Of a stretch of 64,000 nucleotides of DNA, positions 22,001 through 32,528 are shown piece after piece. This stretch comes from Nemopilema nomurai (Eukaryota > Cnidaria > Scyphozoa > Rhizostomeae > Rhizostomatidae), in assembly GCA_003864495.1 (NCBI GenBank), contig ML133401.1, positions 186,001-250,000 of the forward strand. The letters are read 5' to 3'. Every line of letters starts with the position of its first letter. Positions within the stretch are counted from its first letter, which is position 1. The position numbers and the translations under genes were made by a program. The notes beneath the pieces were generated by a model that did no database searches, was not told the origin of the DNA, and saw nothing but the letters and a program-made list of their open reading frames with translations.

Positions 22001-25000
22001 CCCTATACCGCAACCTCCATAAGGTGAAACAGATTGCAGCAACAATTCCCTGTTACAGCAGGATCTTGCGAGAGATGCCACAGCAGAGTAAAAATATTGA
22101 ACGGTTATCGCCAAGCAATAATGAATAAAGAACGATTGGAAAGTTTGGTAGCGATGAGTAATGAGTGAGACATTGAACGCAATAAAGCCGAGAAACAATG
22201 TAACAAATGAATGATGTGCTGAACTGCTTTTGTGATCTGAATTCTCTCTCGCTCCTGGGATATTACATGGAAAGTATACTATTCTAATTAAGGTTTTCTT
22301 GCAGACATCTTTCTCGCACAAAACTCACCAAAAAGGGGCGTTGCCCTATTAAGAATGCTAGACAGGAGCCGACCACGAACACACGCGTTGAGGCTTAGTA
22401 CTCCATTTTCTACTTTTAAGCTCCTTCGCCAACAAAAGTTTAACTGTTGTAAATGACGTCACAGCCCCCCCCCCCCCCCCCGTTTCAGAGAGTCTAGAGG
22501 GTGTGGTCGCAAGGAATTTCCAGAATAAGTTCGGAACATAACTCTCTGTGATAGTTCACGTGTGATGTTTAGCAATGTTATGAAGTCCAATGATATAACA
22601 CCTTGGTGTTCATTCCAGGACATGCCAGATACTTCGGTGCTGGTGCTTGGATTCCAGGTTCTTGCTCCTTTGTTTCTGTTATGACATCACGTCCCTCTCT
22701 CTCGTCGTGAATCCAATAGTGTCTGTCAGCTTTTCCATTAGTAAACATGGTGTTACACAAAGTTACGTCCTCCCAAAAGGTCGTCAACGTATCTCTGGAT
22801 ATTCTTCATGACACCTCTTCATGTGTTCTCGAGCTGTCCCATTAAGCAGGAAATATCTTGTCCCATTAACAAATAATCGCTCTTGTAAAGGGAATATTTA
22901 CAATGACGAGCTACTCTTCTTTGATATTCTTGAGCCACTGCAGCCTCATGTTGTCTCAATCGCTGAGTGCATTTGCAGAAATGCTTTTAGGAGGCTGCAA
23001 TGTATCTAGGTGTCTCAACTTGATAACTGGATAAGTCAAAATCTCAGAAAAATTCATTCAAGAGGAGAAGTAATGACAGGCCTGTATGCAAGCAATCATC
23101 AGGAGGATGTTTATACCTGTGAAGTTTGGTATATGTATCGTAAACTTTGCGGAGTTTGGTAGCTTCTGCGTTTTCTCGGATAACTGGGTGGTGTGGACAT
23201 GAATTTTTGGGCGAGTTTAGTTGGAAACATTTTGTTATCTATTGCGTCGAGGGAACAAGTTTTCAGCCTGAACAGAATATGAAACGCGCATCAATGAGTT
23301 ATATTTAGAAGGCATAACATAATATAAGAAATCGTTGGCACTTCAAATGTTAATGCCATAAATAAGCTAGGCTATGCAACTGTTGGCTACTGGTATTATT
23401 TTCGTGTTATTGCCAAAAGTTCTGTGAGATAATCCTTTTCTTGTTCCAAAATCTTTGGCTTAACCCTTGAGTACTCTAGGTAGTTGTTTTTAGCTTTTGG
23501 AATAGATTACCCAAGGTTTGGATCGGCCTAAGCACGAAGGTCAGTTTTTCCATCTTTCATAAGGACTGAAATGAAAAGGGAATTTATTGTTTGAGTATGC
23601 TGAAGTGTTTGCGCTGGTGAAGATCTCATTGCAAGGAGCCCTTAACAAGTAAAATTTCTCTTTCTTTTATCTCTCGAGAGCACTCTCAGCTTTCATCGAT
23701 TTCCACACCGTCACCTTTGATGCTAGAAGCATGCAATTCAATGAAAAGGTGGGATGACAGTGGCGCAAGGATTGCCCAAGGGAATGTGGTTGTTGTTCAG
23801 ATATAGATAGAGCTACTGAAAGCGATAAGCAAAGAACCCACATGTTTAGGGCTAGACCAAAGCTGTCCCAAACACTGTTCAATAAAGGAAGGAAGGAGGG
23901 AAAGATAAAAGAAGAAGAACGGAATGCTCACAATAACCACCACATCAGAATCTTCACGGTAGCTAGAAAAGACGGAACCAGTTTTTGCATACTTAATTAC
24001 TTTTTCGTCCGACACTCCTCGGAGTATGCAAACTTTGGAAAATAACCAAAAGCTGACATAATAAATAGCCAGTATCAGAATCAAATTCATTTAGGCCCTG
24101 TTTACACCAGAGAAATTATATGGATCCAAATAGAACTCAGGCCTTAGTCAGATGTACAGAGGTATCGTTGAGCCCCATTTTCGCTACTGTTGCTCTGTGT
24201 GGGGTAGCTGTGGAGACTCTCGTCTGTCAATGCTACAAAAATTACAAATCGTGCTGCGAGAATAGTTACCAACAGTAGCTATGATGCACCAGCAGCAAAT
24301 TTGATAAAAGAGCTCAAATGGCCCACAGTCCACGACATGATCAAACAAGAAACGGCTACTATTGTTTTGAAATTAATAAGTGGTCTCGCGCCCACTTACC
24401 TCTCTACTAGGTTTTTGAGATTAGTGGTTAGTGGACTCTACTAGGTACGCCCGTAAATTTGAGAAATTGTGGGACTGACTTACTTACTCCACGAATGAAA
24501 ACAAGTAATGGCCTAAAAGCATTTTCGTTCCGTGGAGCAAAGGTTTGGAATGAATTAGAACATGAGGTCAATCTTGCCCCCTATCTGTCTACTTTTAAAT
24601 GCAGACTGAAATGTAAATAGAACTTAATTTTTCATTTAATCTAATTTAACATTGTAAATCTTCTTTTTTAGTTATTTTTGTAATATTAAAATTGGGTTTT
24701 TTCTACGACCCCCTGAAAAGCAGCCACTCTTGGTTGATGGGGCCATCGGCCACCGTGAATAAAGTGAATTTGAAATGAAATGAAATGAAGTCAAATAGAA
24801 CTCATTCCACAGTTACTAACGGTAATTCGAATATAATAATATCTCTTATTTTTCCCCAGAGAAACCTTTACAGTGAAGGAGAAGCCCAGTGCAAATAACA
24901 TTGCATACACGTCTGGCTATCTTGCGCTGCACACGGACCAACCTTACTATATTTACCAGCCTGGCGTGAGTATGCTCTAATCTGATTTCAATCTAATCGT

Positions 25001-26845
25001 GCGATGTTCTGCTGCAAAGGAGGCATATATATGTCCCAGTATGATCTGCTCTTTTTAAAGCCTTAGTGCTCCCGAATGCAATTCAAGCAATGATTTCTTT
25101 CCAAGAAGTTCAAATGTGCATTTTGCAGCATTTGCTCGTTAGTAAATGTTTAAACGTTCTAGAATTTTCTAGTCTGAAATGTTCAAGGGAAATGTTGTAG
25201 TAAAATATTTGTAATTGCTGAAATACGGATTAGAAGAACCAGAGAACTCGAAAAAACGTTTTCTGGATAGTGGGAAAAAGACAGGTTAACTTGACGAAAT
25301 CCGAATACACAAGGTGACAAAATAATATTTGCACAACTACACGCAAGATACACGAATCATGCAGTGAGACTAAAATGATTGGTCATGTGATTGGTCATGT
25401 GATTGGTCATGTGATTGGTCATGTGATTCTGATGAAGACTGACACTAAACGATTGTAAGCGGCGTGAGAGGAGAACAGTTGCAAGACGAACCCAAGAAAT
25501 AATGAGATAATTTTTTCTTTCTTTCAGCTATCACATGACAAAAATCGTTTAAATAAAACGGGCAGATTGAGTGCTAATACCTTTCAAAGTCATTTCCCAC
25601 AGATTTATACAGGCTAGAGTTGTGGATACATGGATTTATGTTTGGCACGGTTGGTTATGTTTTTTGAGATTGGTTATGTACAGTGTGACATGGTTGCTCT
25701 ACAGGATTCTACATTTCACGTGTTCATTTGTAAGTAAAGAATTCATGCAAACGTTCGAATTAACTAAATTGCATGAGCTAATAGCAAGAACATTGCGAAA
25801 TCACGTGATGTATGGATCTGCATCACGTGATGACAAGAAACTGGCAAATCAAGACAAAGATCGGACGAAAAATGAATTATGTCATCAAATGTTTCTTGCA
25901 GATGCAATTTTTGCATTGCATCAATGGGAGTGTCAAAAACGAAGCAGTAAATTTGCTTGTGGATGGTTTCAAAGTTGCAGCTGATTTGAGAAAAGAAGAG
26001 CCTGAAAGTTTCGATGTTCTTACGAAGTTGGCATTTCCCTACGAACAGCACGGAACGGACGTGTTTGGGGATTTCACCCTTGCTGCAGACAAAACGACAA
26101 TCGGGTAGGCCTCGTTTATTGCCTTTAGATCATTCTGAAGGAAGACTCCAATGACAAGGATGATACAATGAAGAACTAAAAGAGATGCTGCATTTGTCTA
26201 GCCTTGATCTATTGCAAAATTTCTTCAAGAAGTCCTCTTTATCCCTTCCATTTTCCAGATATGCATGATAATTAAACATTTTTATGAGTATTTGAAGGAT
26301 CTTTTGAAAGAGTACGACTTGTAGCCATTTTGTCTTGTTCCAAATTTAAAGATGTTTCGTTCAATGGGCTCTAGCGAGATTCATTGCAAAAGAAAGATTG
26401 TTATTCCGAACTGCTAGGCACTATATTTGATATATTTTTGTAATCGTTGAAAACGGTTTAGTGAGATGCGCTGTATCACGGACTACGAATTAACTTGTTT
26501 TCACGTGACATTTGCTGCAGGCTAAATGAAGAAGGCGAAGTGACAAGGGTTAGTCATAACTACCCATCAAGAGCTCAATACCTGAATCAACCGTCGCAGG
26601 AGGCGAGGAAGCTATATAGAGCTGTTGGGGAGCTGCACAAACGCTTCTACGATCCCAAATATATGTTTGAATACCAGTTACAGGATGGCGATATCTTGGG
26701 GTTTCAGAACACAAGGGTTCTTCATGGTCGCACGGCCTATGATCCATCACGTTCCAATCGATGGCTAGAAGGAGGCTACGGTAATCTGGATGACCTCCAT
26801 GCACGATTGCGGGCCTTGAGAAATAAGTTCGCTAACGAAAGCTAA
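16024..26845 (+). CDS. BBOX1: Gamma-butyrobetaine dioxygenase (carnitine biosynthesis), 4 exons
   Basis: Exons 16024-16637, 24860-24965, 25902-26104 and 26521-26845 have GT/AG borders and join in frame (phases 2, 0, 2) to give 415 residues; human BBOX1 is 387. The Arg-rich N-terminus (~25 residues) could be a mitochondrial presequence. The N-terminal zinc-type site reads FLRDNCQCNLCFHETSC. The Fe(II)/2-oxoglutarate oxygenase core shows HTD (His229, Asp231) and the distal His of VLHGR (His376), followed by the RWLEGGY block that carries the 2-oxoglutarate-binding Arg (about Arg388). FLHCI after PGMQ and DGFKVA match BBOX1 better than trimethyllysine dioxygenase. The family hydroxylates gamma-butyrobetaine to L-carnitine. 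The first intron is 8.2 kb and full of mobile elements; the second carries a 12-bp tandem repeat. TMLHE-like activity is the main alternative. Confidence 0.88.
16692..17335. repeat. Possible degraded hAT-like element in BBOX1 intron 1
   Basis: CAGGGCCGCCGAGAGG at ~16692 resembles the end of a common hAT/MITE class. A GC-rich, partly complementary stretch ending GCCCCCTCGCTGCGCC lies near 17330. Homology between the ends is weak and no target duplication is visible. Confidence 0.3.
17798..19258. mobile_element. Non-autonomous hAT element, 1461 bp, with 9-bp target duplication
   Basis: The left terminus CAGGGGCGGATCCAGA is matched by the right terminus TCTGGATCCGCCCCTG. The element is flanked by identical AGTTCTCAA direct repeats at 17789-17797 and 19259-19267, of which 8 bp is the hAT-typical duplication. 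Internal frames (17924-18121, 18161-18514) do not resemble a transposase, so it would have needed enzyme from elsewhere. It sits wholly inside intron 1 of the BBOX1-type gene. Confidence 0.85.
19600..20000. repeat. Repeated GGATCCGTATT and GGTTACACGATCAC blocks
   Basis: GGATCCGTATTTTT, GGATCCGTTCTTTT and the inverted AATACGGATCCG occur within ~120 bp. They are followed by CCGGGTTACACGATCAC and a partly complementary GATCGTGTAGCATAC 50 bp later. These short inverted and direct matches suggest a small fold-back repeat within BBOX1 intron 1. The borders are uncertain. Confidence 0.35.
20207..20346. repeat. Dispersed repeat with AATTATTGTCAAAC core, copy A
   Basis: This segment, with CAGCCCCCCAATTATTGTCA and a downstream ACTGAATAAGAGGTAATGCA-like part, is similar to 52694-52845, where the same landmarks occur in the same order and orientation (CCAATAATTGTCAAAC, then ACTGAATGAGAAGGAATAC, then GGTAGCCCC). 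Confidence 0.55.
20608..20764. repeat. 157-bp imperfect hairpin in BBOX1 intron 1
   Basis: The left arm (AGAAAACGAATAT through GCAGCACATTACA) and right arm (TGTAATGTGCTGC through ATTCGTTTTCT) are about 55 bp each and near-complementary, around a ~45-bp loop. It may be a small MITE or another fold-back element. Confidence 0.65.
20912..21244. repeat. TACCGTAAAT-ended GC-run repeat, copy in BBOX1 intron 1
   Basis: It contains CCCTTGGGGGCCTATTTATT, several GGGGGCTTATTCGAGG blocks with G runs of up to 10, and the right terminus GAATTTACGGTA. The left terminus is degraded. The same family lies inverted at 30078-30483; the shared internal part includes AAAATGCCAAAGGCA. Confidence 0.65.
22465..22481. 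repeat. Poly(C) run of 17
   Basis: An uninterrupted C17 tract within BBOX1 intron 1, likely variable in length and error-prone in sequencing. Confidence 0.9.
24140..24791 (+). mobile_element. 5'-truncated non-LTR retrotransposon (LINE) with 13-bp target duplication
   Basis: Frame-broken translation of 24146-24620 gives the C-terminal end of a LINE reverse transcriptase protein: MYRGIVEPHFRYCCSVWG, then (after a shift) NRAARIVTNSSYD, KELKWPTVHDMIKQE, and near the end FSFRGAKVWNELEHEVN followed by TAG at 24618-24620. A ~170-bp 3' tail ends in TGAAA repeats. Identical CAAATAGAACTCA direct repeats flank it at 24127-24139 and 24792-24804, the signature of target-primed reverse transcription. The motif style fits the CR1/L2/jockey group. 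It lies just 55 bp upstream of BBOX1 exon 2. Confidence 0.88.
25376..25430. repeat. 12-bp tandem repeat (GTGATTGGTCAT)n
   Basis: About 4.5 exact copies of a 12-bp unit lie in intron 2 of the BBOX1-type gene. Each unit contains an inverted CCAAT box (ATTGG). Confidence 0.9.
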
Positions 26846-27190
26846 TTTACATTTTACAAGCTAAACGTAAAAGATAATTTACATGTTGTCTATCTTTGTC
26901 AGTCATATTGATTTTACCTACCATATATATGCTTTGCTTTAGTCACTTTATTGAGGGCCAAATGGTTATGGAGGGCCAGATTTTTCCACTTGTCTCTCAA
27001 CTCTCCTATCAGCCCCCTTATAAAACTAAATCTATACATGATCTTCATCTCAATGCTTTCGGCTCTGCCCTAAGTCCACATTTTAGCTTGGCTTGCTTTG
27101 CAAGTGCTGTAGCCGCTGGAGTTTTATCATTGTGTAGGATTTTGATAGCATTTAATGCCTATTTCGCAATGTAGATTGGATGTGACTAAA
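26846..27190. other. Downstream of BBOX1, no gene recognised
   Basis: Probable BBOX1 3' UTR and intergenic DNA. No clear AATAAA was found close to the stop. The frame at 26896-27174 is unlike any known protein. Confidence 0.4.
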
Positions 27191-27199
27191 CTATACTCT

Positions 27200-27373
27200 C
27201 AGTGGCGGCTTTAGGAGAGGGGGCAGGGGCCAGAAGGGGCCCCGCACCTAAGAAATAATTGAAATGTAGCCACCTTGAGGCATAACAATTTTAACGGCAA
27301 AGAACTTGAAGAATAACGTTGGCAAACAAAAAATTTTCAAACAAGGGCCCCGAAGTCCCTAAAACCGCCATTG
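27200..27373. mobile_element. 174-bp hAT-type MITE
   Basis: The termini are CAGTGGCGGCTTTAGG on the left and the near-complement CCTAAAACCGCCATTG on the right. The flanks TATACTCT (27192-27199) and TATGCTCT (27374-27381) match at 7 of 8 positions, as expected for an aged 8-bp hAT target duplication. Confidence 0.8.
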
Positions 27374-27715
27374 TATGCTCTAAATATTAAGCAATAGTAT
27401 TTGATGATTCACATTTTATTTCGTATATACATTCCGTTTTCTCGTTTGTTTCCACCTATTCTCGTTATGTCGTTCGTTTTTTCGATGTTCTTATGGTGCA
27501 TTTACCTGGGAAATATCAAATCGAAACCTCAACTACAAGGGTTGGCATCACGCGACAGGAGCAATATCTCGATGTTGGTTGTCACAACTTGATTTTGTCA
27601 AATTGGCAAATTTTGTGCAGTTCGCGCACGCGCAATGAATGTTATGGATTGGATTTGGCGCGAATTTATTTCCATTATTCAAATCTTCAACAAGCTTTAA
27701 ACACCGTGGGAAGAA

Positions 27716-28100
27716 ATGGAATCAACATTAAACTTCAATTCGACGAAGAGCAGGAAAAGGCATTTCATTGGTAGCAACGAGTCTTCTGAAGATATTAACT
27801 TTAGTTCCGATGAGGAAAGCGATGGCAGAGAGCACGAGTACGGCGATCTTTAGGAGCCTGGCAGGCCTAACCATTCTTCCATAATAAACTCTTCTTCGGA
27901 CAACGATGCGGTTAGAGCTATGAACAGTGTATTATCAAAGTAAAGAAGGTCTCAAAACTAAAAAATAAAGAGCAATAATCCTGGCATTATTAAATGCAAC
28001 ACCAGGAAACCCAGTGCTGATAAAAAGCCAGGAAATGAAAATTGCAGTATTCAGGAGAGCAACATGATAAAAACAGTCAGGATCATAGCAACTTTTCGTT
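27716..28100 (+). pseudogene. Short acidic ORF with decayed continuation
   Basis: A 45-codon frame (about 27719-27856) encodes a serine/acid-rich peptide including SNESSEDINFSSDEESD and stops at TAG. The same frame continues with similar Ser/Asn/Asp-rich sequence (SSIINSSSDNDAV) interrupted by further stops. This resembles the acidic N-terminus of a nuclear or transposon-encoded protein such as a piggyBac-type transposase, but no catalytic domain is present. The identity is unknown. Confidence 0.3.
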
Positions 28101-29639
28101 TGCAATCCATAATCATTGATGTCAAATTGCAGAGATGTCGCTATCTCCTTGGCGCCCTGTAGCTAGTTTTCCCGCGCGCATTCTTCCACAGTGCAAAAGT
28201 TCACTGGACAATGTTCAGTCGTTTTGCCACCACCAAATTTTTCTGGATGTCCACCTACTGAACAAGTGAGCAATGTTCAGTGCATGACCAGTGCAAATGT
28301 CCAGTCGTTTTGCCGGGGCTTTACTTTAGGCAATTCGGTTGAACATTGTCCGAGGAGATTAGTCCAAGATAGTGCTCTGTACTCGGGCAAAAATCCTACT
28401 GTCCCCCCCTGTAAAAATTCCGCCGCACGCTTATGTTGGCAAGGCCAAAATAAGATTACGTTCCAATGATCAATGATCGATTAGCTTGTAAAACAAGGAT
28501 ATTTGGAAGGTTCTCTCCAAAAAAGACTGGCAACGCGCTGAGAGAAATCTGGCCAAGTTGCCATTGAAAAGTAGTTAATCAAATGTCAGACTTACGGTGT
28601 ATTGCAATTTAAATTTCAAGTCTGTTCTTTTGAAGACTGTCTACATTGCTATGCAGAATCCAATTCTATGTAAAAGCAAAGGGCTTCCTTCCACTTGGAC
28701 TCTTCTAAAAGTTGATTTAAAGTGCACACCAATTGGTCGTTAGATTGCCATAAAGGGTCTTCTCACATTAGCCTGCCAATCATTGGTCTTCTCACAATAC
28801 ATGGCTAATCTCTCACATACCCTCAATGCTTCTTCGATCAGAAACTGGCTATTTATTTCGTCAGCTTTTTTTCTTTTCCGACGTTTGCGCCATTGTAAAT
28901 CCTTATAAAATGTTCCTCCCTTACCATTGGTGCTTTTAAATTGCGCTAGACCAAATCTATATTCAGATTACTGTAATGAAGGAAAAAACCTGATTTAATG
29001 AGAGTCAAAGTGTAATGTTTTAGCCATCCCCATTGCATCGCTAATGTGACATATCCATGCTAACTGTTGAAACTCCATAGAACTGTTTAGACATTACAAG
29101 CTAGTTTGATTCCGGTTTTATAATGTTAATGTGGTAACGTTTAGGTAGGGCTTGGTTCTCTTGGTTTGTCTTATGAGTACACATGGTACATGATCATCTG
29201 TCTCTAAGCAGTTTATGATGAGACGGCATGGATCTAATGCTGCTTAACTTCATTCCATGGAGTGAATCTCAAGATGCTTTGAAGGTATATGGTAGGATGC
29301 CAAGAAAGAACTCAGAAACAGAAGATCTGCGCTGAATGATAAGCATTCTGAAATTTATGCCTTGCATCGCAAAAATTCAAGCTATGTATAAAAAATTGTT
29401 TGTTTAATTTGTATGCAGCTTTTTAAGGTTCTATGCTAACTTTAGTCTAAAACTGTGTCTAAAAGAGTTTGTAGGCTGATAAAAGAAGCTGGAGACTTTG
29501 GGTAGCAACATTTTGGAAACAGCCTACCAATGGCTGACATGTAAGCAGAGTGTATTTGAAAAAGTGTATTAATGATTTTGCAAATTACATTATATTAAAT
29601 TATATTACTGTGTTTTTCTGATTGTGTTAGTAAATTCTT
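28101..29639. other. Intergenic, no gene recognised
   Basis: Near 28190-28340 the phrase CAGTGCAAA followed by GTCCAGTCGTTTTGCC-like blocks recurs (e.g. TTCAGTCGTTTTGCC and TCCAGTCGTTTTGCC ~90 bp apart), a small local duplication. Nothing else is recognised before the FMO stop codon. Confidence 0.4.
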
Positions 29640-32298
29640 TTAAAAGGCAAACAAAGTCAGGGTCAAAGCTGTCACTGCCAGCACAAAGCAGAGGAAAAAT
29701 ATAAAATATGTGACAGTTTGTTGTTCGTTATCTGATTTCCCAGCCAAAGGAAAGAATATTCTTTGGTCAACTGTTAGAACAGCTTTGCGTGCACCATCCC
29801 AGACATGAGGACCTGCCAATCTGTATTGGTAAGGACAGGATGGTCCAAAAAACAAATGCCATGCTAAGATGGGATCTTGAAAAACGAGCCGCCATATACA
29901 AGGTTTGGCACCAATCTCTGCTGCAAGGTCATCTTGGTAAGATATGAAATTGACCTAGAAGCAAAAAAATGCCTCTTAAATTCCTTGCACCAAATTCAGC
30001 AACATCTTTTTGCAGCATCATTCAGCAACATTCAGCAAAAATGAGGTGAAGAAGCAGAATCAAAATCAAGTAGAACATACCGTGAATCCTTGAATTGCCC
30101 CCCCCCTCTCAAAAAAGCCACCCCCTCGAATAAGCACCCACCCTAGAACTAAAAATTTTCAATAAGCCCTCCCCTCGAATAAGCCCCCCATCGGTTTGTT
30201 GATTTTTGACTCCTAAGGTTGCCTTTGGCATTTTAGTGAATTTGAATGCAAAACACAAAAATTAATATTTTTGTTAATAATTTGATCAAATGCTACTTTA
30301 TACATAGGTTATTTTTTATATTATGAAAAGAAAGAAATTTCAAAGATTATCTTTTTTATGTGGCATGTTTCAAGAAATTTTATAAGCCCCCCCCTCAAAT
30401 AAGCCCCCCTCTCGAATAACCCCCCATCCAAAAATATCAAAAATAAATAAGCCCCCAGGGGGCTAATTCGAGGATTTACGGTAATATATTCTAGCAGTCC
30501 ATCAAACTAACATAGGTTCTTGTGTGGGTCTTCCTAATAAATATTGTCCTATAATATAAGTAAGCTTCATTGATTTTCAATCAGATTTCATGGTTAACTT
30601 ACAAGTTCAGTCACTTTTATAAATCATTAAAAGAATTATCTAAGGAATCAATTACCTTCATCACTTCACTGGCACTATTCTTGACTTTGTTCCAATACTC
30701 CAAGTTCTTCTTGATAGCACTGTTCATCACATTATCTGGAGGTAATTCCAAATTACCTTTGAAAACTTCCACTGTATAGCGGGCTTGCATCTCCGAAATA
30801 GGACAGGCACTACCAGAAACACCTACCATGCCAATAAAGGCTATCCGCCCTTTGTGTTTAGCTGAAAAAATGTTTTTGTATAGCGCCAAAATCTTTTCAC
30901 TTTTCTTTACATCCTCCATGTCAGTTCCTTCCAAAAACTTGAATTCCCGTCTGTAACCAGTGCACAAAATAATGGTATCCACATCATCAACAGCACTGCC
31001 ATCCTTAAAAATAATTTGTTTACCATTTGCCCGCATTATACCAGGTTTGATGACAACAGACCCAGTGGCTATCCTTGATGAAATCTCGTCATTTATGAGT
31101 GGAACTGAATTTTTCATTTGACTCTCTTTGTTTACTTCTAATCCAAAGTTTGCATGGTTGAAAGAACTGTTGCACAATATGTGTATGATCCTCTTTTTCA
31201 AGAAAATTGGAGTCAGTTCTGAATACCTTCGCAAGAATTTTGCATCTAATGGGTAACCAGAATAAATCAACCTGCTGGCTACAAGATTACCATGGTTTGT
31301 TGCCAAATAAACTTGTGATGCATGTCTACTCAGTTCACAACTGATATCACCTGAAAAATAGAGAATATGTTAGTGGCCAATAAATTAAAATGGAGAGGGT
31401 ACGACAACAACTGGCTGACTGGAGGGATGAAAACACCTCTCAGTAGTCAGTAACCAAACATCATATAATTCATACTATATACCAATTGGGGTTAGATTAA
31501 CGGTTAGTTTAGGGCTAGGGTAAGGTGAAAATCTTATAGGGATAGGATGATAACATATTCTCCCTTTCCTGAAGTGCAAAACTGCAATACCACCGAAAAA
31601 AGTTCCAGGTTATTTATAACTTTCTTGAACAAACATAATGACAAACATTCTATGCAGAATTATCAAGCATCTAACAAAAAGTGCTATTCACCTGATGAAT
31701 TCCCCAAACCACAAATAACAACTTTCTTATTTTCAAATGGTTCCCAAGATCGATAGTTTGTACTATGCATAACGTTCCCTTCGAAACGCTTTGTCACCTC
31801 ACAGACTTCCTCTGGAATATATGGCTTATTGTTGTAACCATTTGCCACCATAACATAATCAAAATACTCTTCTTTTTGAGATCCTTTATCATTTAATAAA
31901 ACCCTCCAATATCTTCCACTTTGCTTAACACAGGATTCACAGAGACAGTTTCCGTGTGCACTTTCGCAACACTCAATTTTTGATACCTCGCACCCTGTTT
32001 TGATGTACTCAGATAGGCCAAAATTGGCGATGTAACTCTGGAAATATGCACAAAATTTATCAGCATGCAAAAAATTTGGGAAGTCATCAGGCATGGGGAA
32101 ATCACTGAAACAGCTCATTTCCTTGGATGTGTTTGTAACGGTGCAGTTTGGGACGGCAGTGGAATTTTCCCAGTTCCACAAACCGCAGACATGATCGCTT
32201 GCTTCATAACACGTGGGCTCGAATCCAGCTTCGATGCAGTGCTTGGTTGATACGATCCCACTCACTCCAGCCCCGACTATGCAAACTTTCTTTAGCAT
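29640..32298 (-). CDS. Flavin-containing monooxygenase (FMO), 3 exons
   Basis: Exons in transcript order are 32298-31692, 31350-30656 and 29954-29640, joined in phases 1 and 0 to give 538 residues, the usual FMO length (~530). The FAD-binding motif GAGVSG is at residues 9-14. The FMO signature FxGxxxHxxxY is at ~172-182 (FEGNVMHSTNY). The NADPH-binding GLGNSSGDIS is at ~197-206, split by intron 1. ILCTGYRREFKFL is the ATG-containing/GTGY-type motif. The C-terminus (~518-538) is a hydrophobic membrane anchor. FMOs use NADPH and O2 to oxygenate soft nucleophiles (N, S) at the endoplasmic reticulum. Intron 2 holds a TACCGT-ended repeat. The start is only 230 bp from the proposed start of the divergent synergin gene. 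The vertebrate subtype cannot be assigned. Confidence 0.93.
30078..30483. mobile_element. 406-bp MITE with TACCGTRAAT termini and G/C runs
   Basis: It begins TACCGTGAATCCTTGAATTG and ends GGCTAATTCGAGGATTTACGGTA, so the termini are inverted. The subterminal regions are iterated CCCCCTCGAATAAGC-type blocks, and the centre is AT-rich. It lies in FMO intron 2 and is the most complete copy of a family also seen at 20912-21244 and, by its ends, at 7812 and 9748. No transposase is encoded. Confidence 0.72.
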
Positions 32299-32528
32299 CT
32301 CAAACCGTTCTTTGAAGAAAAACGAAATTGACAGATGCCCCCTCCTTCCCCTACAAATCCTTGATCATGAGAAGTGCATACCATTCTGAAAACGAGAACA
32401 CACTAATTCGAGACTGATATTTGCAAAGTTCTTACAGGCAATATGGCTGCTTGGATGGTAAGAAAAGCAGAACGCGATATGATTGTCTTGAATTGAGTTC
32501 GACCGTCATACAAGTTCAGTGGGACATA
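32299..32528. promoter_or_regulatory. Divergent FMO / SYNRG promoter region
   Basis: Only 230 bp separate the FMO start codon (minus strand) from the proposed synergin start codon (plus strand), so both promoters and 5' UTRs must share or overlap this interval unless an upstream non-coding exon exists. It has no TATA box. It contains CAATATGGCTGC at ~32440, reminiscent of a YY1-type ATGGC element. An alternative short exon ATGGCTGCTTGGATG followed by GTAAGA is also possible there. Confidence 0.45.
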
